Shown here one piece after another: positions 13,778 through 18,630 of a stretch of DNA of 18,630 nucleotides (positions within the stretch are counted from its first letter, which is position 1; every line of letters begins with the position of its first letter). The notes below the pieces were generated by a model that was given only the letters and a program-made list of their open reading frames with translations, ran no database searches and was not told where the DNA came from. Made by a program: the position numbers and the translations under genes. Source of the stretch: an uncultured Brachyspira sp. (GTDB lineage Bacteria; Spirochaetota; Brachyspiria; Brachyspirales; Brachyspiraceae); NCBI GenBank assembly GCA_934725525.1, contig CAKVCG010000018.1, positions 1-18,630 of the forward strand. Direction: 5' to 3'.

Positions 13778-14188
13778 TTATATTCTTCTTCTCTTTTTAG
13801 GACGACATCCGTTATGAGGCATCGGAGTGACATCTTTAATAAGTTTAACTTTCAAACCAGCCGCTTCAACCGCTCTTATAGAACTTTCTCTGCCCATGCC
13901 AGGTCCTTTCACATAAACATCAACCTCGCGAACTCCCATTTCAAAAGCTTTTTTAGAAGCTTTCTCGCTTGCAATTTGAGCCGCAAACGGAGTCGCTTTT
14001 TTACTGCTTTTATAATCTCCGTCCAAACCCGCGCTCGCCCAAGATAAAGTATTTCCGTTACGGTCGGTTATCGTAACTATAGTATTGTTAAAACTCGCTT
14101 TTATATGCACTATTCCAAAAGCCTCTACCTTTTTATCTCTTTTAACTTTTTTATCTTTTACAGTTTTTTTAACTCTTTGAGTTGCCAC
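13778..14188 (-). CDS. rpsK: 30S ribosomal protein S11
   Basis: The 136-residue protein contains the S11 signatures [16 protein letters not shown] (32-47) and [14 protein letters not shown] (92-105), and ends [10 protein letters not shown]. It lies in the platform of the small subunit. The start is GTG, not ATG, at 14188, supported by GGAGGA 7 bases upstream and by the basic N-terminus normal for S11. It is 42 bases downstream of rpsM. Confidence 0.97.
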   Translation of the reverse strand: MATQRVKKTVKDKKVKRDKKVEAFGIVHIKASFNNTIVTITDRNGNTLSWASAGLDGDYKSSKKATPFAAQIASEKASKKAFEMGVREVDVYVKGPGMGRESSIRAVEAAGLKVKLIKDVTPMPHNGCRPKKRRRI

Positions 14189-14230
14189 TGACTATTCCTC
14201 CATTAGTCTTATTTCTTTATTTACTATTAA

Positions 14231-14620
14231 TTATTTCTTACCAGGAGCTTTTTTCTTGCCCGCTATAGCTTTTCTAGCTCCTCCGCCTCTTGCATTTCTT
14301 GAATTTGTTCTAGTTCTCTGTCCTCTTACGGGAAGCCTTTTTATATGACGCATTCCTCTATAAGAGTGAATATCTTTTAATCGTTTTATATTATTAAATA
14401 ATTCTGTTCTCAAATCGCCTTCGACTTTAGTAGTCGATTCTATAGCGTCTCTTAAAGCCGTAATTTGAGCGTCAGTCAAATCTTTAGCCTTAACGGAATA
14501 ATCTATATTAGCCTTATCGCATATTACATGAGCTAAAGTTCTTCCTATTCCGTATATGTCGGTAAGCGCTATCTCTATTCTTTTATTATTTCTTATTTCA
14601 ACACCCATTAATCGAGCCAT
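14231..14620 (-). CDS. rpsM: 30S ribosomal protein S13
   Basis: The 129-residue protein opens MARLMGVEIRNNKRIEIAL, with the helix-two-turn-helix segment T-D-I-Y-G-I-G-R-T-L-A (21-31). It has the C-terminal S-Y-R-G-M-R-H-x-x-x-L-P-V-R-G-Q-R-T-R-T-N-S-R (about 91-113) and a basic tail that reaches the P-site tRNA in known ribosomes. AAGGAG stands 7 bases before the ATG. It follows rpmJ by 33 bases. Confidence 0.98.
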   Translation of the reverse strand: MARLMGVEIRNNKRIEIALTDIYGIGRTLAHVICDKANIDYSVKAKDLTDAQITALRDAIESTTKVEGDLRTELFNNIKRLKDIHSYRGMRHIKRLPVRGQRTRTNSRNARGGGARKAIAGKKKAPGKK

Positions 14621-14653
14621 TTATTTTCTCCTTATTCAAAACTTCCTTAAAAA

Positions 14654-14770
14654 TTATTTTTGTTTTTGTTTATGTCTTGGATTTTTTTTACATATAACTC
14701 TAATAATGCCTTTTCTCTTAACAATTTGGCAATCATTACATCGTTTTTTAATCGAACTTTTTACTTTCAT
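14654..14770 (-). CDS. rpmJ: 50S ribosomal protein L36
   Basis: This 38-residue protein was read directly from the sequence between infA and rpsM. It begins [20 protein letters not shown] and ends with a basic tail [10 protein letters not shown]. Cys11, Cys14, Cys27 and His33 form the L36 zinc ribbon, so this is the zinc-binding form. The usual position of rpmJ between infA and rpsM confirms the call. L36 contacts 23S rRNA near the elongation factor site. Confidence 0.97.
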   Translation of the reverse strand: MKVKSSIKKRCNDCQIVKRKGIIRVICKKNPRHKQKQK

Positions 14771-14790
14771 TATAATTATTCTCCGTTTAT

Positions 14791-15009
14791 TTACTTATAA
14801 CGATAAATTATTCTTCCCTTTGTTAAATCATAGGGAGACATCTCTATAGTCACCTTATCGCCTGGAAGAATACGAATAAAATTCATACGCATTTTCCCAG
14901 ATATATGAGCTAAAATTCTATGCCCGTTTTCAAGTTCCACTCTAAAAGTAGCGTTAGGCAAAGGCTCTACTACAATTCCTTCAACTTCAATAGTTTCTTT
15001 TTCAGCCAT
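14791..15009 (-). CDS. infA: Translation initiation factor IF-1
   Basis: The 72-residue S1-like OB-fold protein has the standard IF-1 length and sequence, including [13 protein letters not shown] (15-27), [10 protein letters not shown] (38-47) and the ending G-R-I-I-Y-R-Y-K. It binds the A site of the small subunit during initiation. Its ATG lies 8 bases after the secY stop. The AAGG site overlaps the last secY codons, so translation of the two is probably linked. Confidence 0.98.
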   Translation of the reverse strand: MAEKETIEVEGIVVEPLPNATFRVELENGHRILAHISGKMRMNFIRILPGDKVTIEMSPYDLTKGRIIYRYK

Positions 15010-15017
15010 ATTAATTT

Positions 15018-16358
15018 TTACCTTCGCGCTTTAGATTTTTTTAATATTCCGTCATAATTATGCATTTGCAAATACGACTCAATTTGTTTTAATAACTCAA
15101 CGGCAACGCTTACGCTAATCATAACCGAAGTTCCGCCCATTAAATAAACCAATGAATTATTACTTCCCTTAAAAGGAGCGAATATAGGAATCTTCGTCAT
15201 GAGGTCGGGAAATACAGCAATCGCCGCCAAAAATATCGAACCACCTATCGTTATCCTTCCCAATACCGTTTTAAGATATTCCGCCGTTTGAGTTCCAGGT
15301 CTATAACCCGGTATAAAACCGCCCTGCTTCTTCAAATTTTCCGCTATATCGTCTGGATTAAATTGCACCGAAGTATATACATAAGCGAACATTATAACCA
15401 ATAAACAATATAAAATTATATATGCCCAACTCCCATAAGAGAAAAATCTAAGCAAAGCGTCAAGCCATCTCCATTGAATTCCTCTAGTCAAACTTGCTAT
15501 TTGAGCGGGAATCGCCATTAACGCCGAAGCAAATATTATAGGTATAACTCCAGATGGATTAATCTTAAAAGGTATATGAGTCGATTGAGCGCCAAAAACC
15601 TTTCTTCCAACCACTCTTTTAGCGTATTGAACGGGAATTCTTCTCTGTCCGCTTTCTTCATAAACTACGCAAAAAATAACTATGGCAAATATTATAAAGA
15701 AAAGAACTATAACCAAAGAATTCAAATATTCGCTGTCTCTCTTTTGAAACATATCGTAAACGCCAGCGGGAATACGAGCGACAATTCCAGCAAATATTAT
15801 AACCGAAATTCCGTTTCCAAGCCCTCTTTCCGTAATTTGGTCGCCAAGCCACATTAAAAACATAGTTCCAGCGGTAGCGGTAGCGACAACTATAAGAACA
15901 AAACCTAATCCAGGCTTCATATATATCATAGCGCCTTCGTTTATGCTCTGAATCCAACTTGCCATAGCAGCCGATTGTATTATACAAAGAACTAAAGCTA
16001 AATATCTAACATATTGATTTATTTTCTTTCTTCCGCTTTCTCCTTCTTTTTGCATTCTCTCTAAAGCGGGAATAACGACTCCAAGAAGTTGCATAATAAT
16101 CGAAGCGGATATATAAGGCATAATTCCCAAAGCTAATATTGAAAATCTAAATAAAGCTCCGCCTGAAAATAAATCCATAATAGTTAAGAGTCCACCTCCA
16201 CCTTGAGCTGAAGATAGAAATTCTAAAAGCGCAGTCGGGTCTATTCCAGGAGTCGGTATATGACTTCCTATTCTATAAATCAAAATAGCCAAAACGGTAT
16301 ATAAAATTCTGCTTCTTAATTCCTGCACTCTAAATATATTAGTCAACGACTTCAACAT
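15018..16358 (-). CDS. secY: Protein translocase channel subunit SecY
   Basis: The 446-residue membrane protein has ten predicted membrane helices. Near the start is [16 protein letters not shown] (about 26-41) with the first helix. The plug-helix region contains [19 protein letters not shown] (about 63-81). The cytosolic loop [11 protein letters not shown] is at about 354-364. With SecE and SecG it forms the channel for protein export and membrane insertion. ATAGGAT precedes the start. It sits between rplO (14 bases away) and infA (8 bases away); adk and map, often found after secY, are missing at this place. Confidence 0.98.
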   Translation of the reverse strand: MLKSLTNIFRVQELRSRILYTVLAILIYRIGSHIPTPGIDPTALLEFLSSAQGGGGLLTIMDLFSGGALFRFSILALGIMPYISASIIMQLLGVVIPALERMQKEGESGRKKINQYVRYLALVLCIIQSAAMASWIQSINEGAMIYMKPGLGFVLIVVATATAGTMFLMWLGDQITERGLGNGISVIIFAGIVARIPAGVYDMFQKRDSEYLNSLVIVLFFIIFAIVIFCVVYEESGQRRIPVQYAKRVVGRKVFGAQSTHIPFKINPSGVIPIIFASALMAIPAQIASLTRGIQWRWLDALLRFFSYGSWAYIILYCLLVIMFAYVYTSVQFNPDDIAENLKKQGGFIPGYRPGTQTAEYLKTVLGRITIGGSIFLAAIAVFPDLMTKIPIFAPFKGSNNSLVYLMGGTSVMISVSVAVELLKQIESYLQMHNYDGILKKSKARR

Positions 16359-16372
16359 TTAATTATCCTATT

Positions 16373-16861
16373 TTAAGATTTAATATCTTTTTTCTCTCTA
16401 ATATATTTTTTTCTTTCGTTTATTATAACTTTACCGCCCGATTTTTCAATCTTTTCTATGGCTTTTTTACTCGCCATATCGACCGTTATAGTAATAGCGT
16501 TTTTAACCTCGCCCATTGAAAGAAGTTTTATATAATCTCTACTTGAAGATAAATATCCTAATTTTAATAAAGTTTCCCTCGAAATCTCGCTTCCGATAGA
16601 ATCCAATTCTCCGACATTAATAATATTTACCAACTTTTTAAACGCCGCGTTATTGAAACCGCTTTTAGGAATTCTTCTATGCAAAGGCATCTGTCCGCCT
16701 TCAAAACCCGCTCTCCTACTATAGCCAGCTCGAGATTGAGCACCTTTATCCCCTCTTCCAGCGGTGCATCCCCATCCAGAACCTTGTCCGCGCCCTACTC
16801 TATGAGGTTTCTTGCTCGAACCTTTCGGAGCGTTTAAAATTTTTGTATTTTCCTGTGCCAT
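16373..16861 (-). CDS. rplO: 50S ribosomal protein L15
   Basis: The 162-residue protein has the L15 N-terminal glycine-rich arm R-V-G-R-G-Q-G-S-G-W-G-C-T-A-G-R-G (about 22-38). It also has R-A-G-F-E-G-G-Q-M-P-L-H-R-R-I-P-K (about 50-66). It ends with a longer lysine-rich tail (about 148-162) than the short form of the family. It is a late assembly protein of the large subunit. A GAGGG site lies upstream, overlapping the end of rpmD, which stops 12 bases before the ATG. Confidence 0.97.
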   Translation of the reverse strand: MAQENTKILNAPKGSSKKPHRVGRGQGSGWGCTAGRGDKGAQSRAGYSRRAGFEGGQMPLHRRIPKSGFNNAAFKKLVNIINVGELDSIGSEISRETLLKLGYLSSSRDYIKLLSMGEVKNAITITVDMASKKAIEKIEKSGGKVIINERKKYIREKKDIKS

Positions 16862-16873
16862 CTATTTAAACCC

Positions 16874-17053
16874 TCATTTATATTCTACTTTAAGAAGATG
16901 CGAAATTTTATTTATCATTCCCTTTATTTGAGGAGTATATTCATGCTCGACTACTCTTCTTCTCTTTTTGAAACCTAAAGCAAACACCGTATCTCTTTGA
17001 GATTTTTCATAACCTATGGGAGATTTTATTAATTTTATAACTACTTTAGACAT
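16874..17053 (-). CDS. rpmD: 50S ribosomal protein L30
   Basis: This 59-residue protein was translated directly from the gap between rplO and rpsE. It begins [20 protein letters not shown] and continues with [10 protein letters not shown] and a basic R-R-R, matching L30 (V-x-L-x-K-S-x-I-G, then L-G-L-x-K). The ATG overlaps the rpsE stop codon in TAATG. The GGAGG site lies inside the last rpsE codons, so L30 is probably made by coupled translation. L30 is a small RNA-binding protein of the large subunit. Confidence 0.97.
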   Translation of the reverse strand: MSKVVIKLIKSPIGYEKSQRDTVFALGFKKRRRVVEHEYTPQIKGMINKISHLLKVEYK

Positions 17054-17571
17054 TATTCCACCTCCCCATAAATTTGTTCTATACTAACGCCTCTTTTATT
17101 AGCCATTTGTCCCACCGTTTTCAAAGATTTAAGCCCTTCAAAAGTCGCTTTAGCCAAATTCATAGCGTTATTATTTCCGAGAGATTTTGAAAGAATATTT
17201 TTTACTCCGACTAATTCCAATACCGCTCGAGCTGGACCGCCAGAAATAACGCCCGTTCCTTTAGAAGCGGGTTTCATGATTATTCTACTGCTTCTAAAAA
17301 CTCCAACCGTATTATGAGGAATAGTTTCGCCTTTCAAATTAACTTCTATCATATTTTTTTTAGCCTGCTCTATAGCCTTTCTTATAGCGTCTGGAACTTC
17401 GTTTGCCTTTCCGTAGCCCAATCCGACATGTCCTTTTTTATCTCCCAAAACCATCAAAGCGGCAAATCTAAATCTTCTTCCGCCTTTCATAACTTTAGCG
17501 ACTCTATTTAAAGTTATAAGACGCTCTTCATACATATTTTTTTCTTCGTTATGATGACTATTATTGCTCAT
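17053..17571 (-). CDS. rpsE: 30S ribosomal protein S5
   Basis: The 172-residue protein has the S5 N-terminal double-stranded-RNA-binding motif with [21 protein letters not shown] (about 16-36). It has [18 protein letters not shown] (about 50-67) and a C-terminal domain with [16 protein letters not shown]. It acts in decoding accuracy and small-subunit assembly. The start at 17571 has AAGGAG about 10 bases upstream. The first 13 residues (with H-H-N-E-E-K) are extra compared with the core family. Its stop overlaps the rpmD start. Confidence 0.98.
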   Translation of the reverse strand: MSNNSHHNEEKNMYEERLITLNRVAKVMKGGRRFRFAALMVLGDKKGHVGLGYGKANEVPDAIRKAIEQAKKNMIEVNLKGETIPHNTVGVFRSSRIIMKPASKGTGVISGGPARAVLELVGVKNILSKSLGNNNAMNLAKATFEGLKSLKTVGQMANKRGVSIEQIYGEVE

Positions 17572-17585
17572 TAAAGTCTTACTCC

Positions 17586-17942
17586 TTAAAATTTCAATCC
17601 CGATTCTCTGGCGCCTTCAGCCAAAGATTTTACTTTTCCATGATAAATATATCCGTTTCTATCGAATACGACTTCGCTTATATTTTTATCTTTCGCCCTG
17701 CTTGCTAAAGTTTTGCCTATCTCTTTTGCCACATCTATATTTTTACCGCTTTTAATATCTTTTTCTTGTGAAGAAGCGGACGCTAATGTTATACCTTTGC
17801 TATCGTCCACAATTTGAGCGGAAATATATTTAAGACTTTTATAAACCGTAAGTCTCGGACGCTTTGAAGTCCCCTCTATTTTTATACGAATGCTTCTCTT
17901 TCTTCTTTCTCTTTGAGATTTAATTTTTTCTCTTAACCCCAT
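17586..17942 (-). CDS. rplR: 50S ribosomal protein L18
   Basis: The 118-residue protein has the L18 basic N-terminus ([19 protein letters not shown], about 13-31). It also has [15 protein letters not shown] (33-47), [13 protein letters not shown] (91-103), and the end [13 protein letters not shown]18 binds 5S rRNA. It lies 10 bases after rplF and 14 bases before rpsE. Confidence 0.98.
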   Translation of the reverse strand: MGLREKIKSQRERRKRSIRIKIEGTSKRPRLTVYKSLKYISAQIVDDSKGITLASASSQEKDIKSGKNIDVAKEIGKTLASRAKDKNISEVVFDRNGYIYHGKVKSLAEGARESGLKF

Positions 17943-17952
17943 AATTTCCCCT

Positions 17953-18525
17953 TTATTTAGCGGCTTTTTTGCTTTCTTTATGTTTTACATACTCGCCTTC
18001 AAATCTAACGCCTTTTCCTTTGTAAGGTTCGACTGGTCTTTTCTTTTTAATATTCATAGCGAGTTCGCCCACTTGCTCTTTATCGTTTCCTTCTATAATA
18101 ATCTTAGTGTCTTTTTCTACAGTAACTTTTATTCCTTCAGGAATTTTCATTTTAACATCGTTTGAAAAACCTAATTGTAAAGTTATAATATTTCCTTGAA
18201 CATTTGAACGATAACCCGTGCCTTCCAATTGCAAAACTTTTTTATAACCCGAATTAACGCCTTCTATCATATTATAAATAAGTTTCCATACTAAACCCAA
18301 TTGAGCCGAATATTTAGCCTTATTTTCTTTAATAGCTTTCTCGTCCGAACTTTCTATTTTAGGAGGTTTAACCCAAAGAACGTTGCCTTCAAGTTCAAAT
18401 ATTATATAATCAAAAAACTCTCTTGTCAACTCCCCTATTTTGCCCTTTACGGTTATTTTATGTCCGTCAACTTTAACTTCAACTCCCGCTGGAATCTGTA
18501 TAGGTTTATTAGCCAATCTACTCAT
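17953..18525 (-). CDS. rplF: 50S ribosomal protein L6
   Basis: The 190-residue protein shows the double L6 fold. It begins [20 protein letters not shown], has [13 protein letters not shown] (about 94-106), and carries the C-terminal signature [15 protein letters not shown] (about 160-174). It sits near the factor-binding region of the large subunit. AGAGGA precedes the ATG, which follows the rpsH stop by 15 bases. Confidence 0.98.
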   Translation of the reverse strand: MSRLANKPIQIPAGVEVKVDGHKITVKGKIGELTREFFDYIIFELEGNVLWVKPPKIESSDEKAIKENKAKYSAQLGLVWKLIYNMIEGVNSGYKKVLQLEGTGYRSNVQGNIITLQLGFSNDVKMKIPEGIKVTVEKDTKIIIEGNDKEQVGELAMNIKKKRPVEPYKGKGVRFEGEYVKHKESKKAAK

Positions 18526-18540
18526 TATAATATCCTCTCA

Positions 18541-18630
18541 TTACCATACATAGCATAAAACTTCGCCGCCGACATTTTCTTTTCTTGCCTGTTTATCCGT
18601 CATAACTCCTTTGCTTGTTGATATTACGGA
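18541..18630 (-). CDS. rpsH: 30S ribosomal protein S8, C-terminal fragment
   Basis: Only the last 29 codons and the stop lie in the window. The peptide reads S-V-I-S-T-S-K-G-V-M-T-D-K-Q-A-R and ends G-G-E-V-L-C-Y-V-W, the conserved S8 C-terminus. S8 is a primary binder of 16S rRNA and, in E. coli, a repressor of the spc operon. The gene continues beyond the right edge. Confidence 0.97.
   Translation of the reverse strand, partial: SVISTSKGVMTDKQARKENVGGEVLCYVW

Noticed and set aside
10195..18630. Search for an unusual insertion within the ribosomal operon
   Set aside because: Every gap is short and the gene order is the standard spc/alpha order apart from the missing adk and map; no extra gene is present.

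Overview
The window looks like chromosomal DNA of a very AT-rich anaerobic spirochaete, most likely Brachyspira. This is inference from several features: strong A/T codon bias (ATA, AGA, GGA, TTA), a spc/alpha ribosomal operon running directly into rho, several lipoproteins with loose lipoboxes, an orphan NeuB, and a squalene-synthase-type enzyme next to ispF. No 16S rRNA or other decisive marker is present, so the genus is probable rather than proven.

Left part (1-1758, minus strand): the first 27 codons of alaS lie at the edge. Upstream of alaS come a short unknown lipoprotein gene with its own terminator and then recX. Middle part (1898-6542, plus strand): a strong TTGACA-N17-TATACT promoter drives a class-I glutamine-amidotransferase-fold hydrolase and an APC amino-acid permease. 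These two genes are visibly richer in G+C and in ATC codons than their neighbours. They are followed by a phosphohexomutase (GlmM/PMM type), tRNA-Thr(UGU) with its own promoter, and a NeuB-type sialic-acid synthase.

Region 6543-8156 is the most unusual. It holds a structured ~180-bp repeat with imperfect terminal inverted repeats, then a terminator, then a minus-strand surface-lipoprotein gene. That gene's coding sequence begins with a (AACTC)n pentanucleotide tract directly after the ATG. Changing the copy number by a value not divisible by three would run into stop codons shortly after the tract, so this is a strong candidate for an ON/OFF phase-variable lipoprotein. Next, on the plus strand, are ispF and a squalene/phytoene-synthase family gene, an apparent isoprenoid pair. 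It converges on smr, and the two stop codons share the bases TTAA.

Right part (9609-18630, minus strand): a long, tightly spaced operon read right to left: rpsH (partial), rplF, rplR, rpsE, rpmD, rplO, secY, infA, rpmJ, rpsM, rpsK, rpsD, rpoA, rplQ, rho, smr. adk and map, often found between secY and infA, are absent. rpmJ and rpmD are short genes recovered by direct translation. The operon encodes ribosome parts, the protein-translocation channel, the initiation factor, an RNA polymerase subunit and the transcription terminator together.
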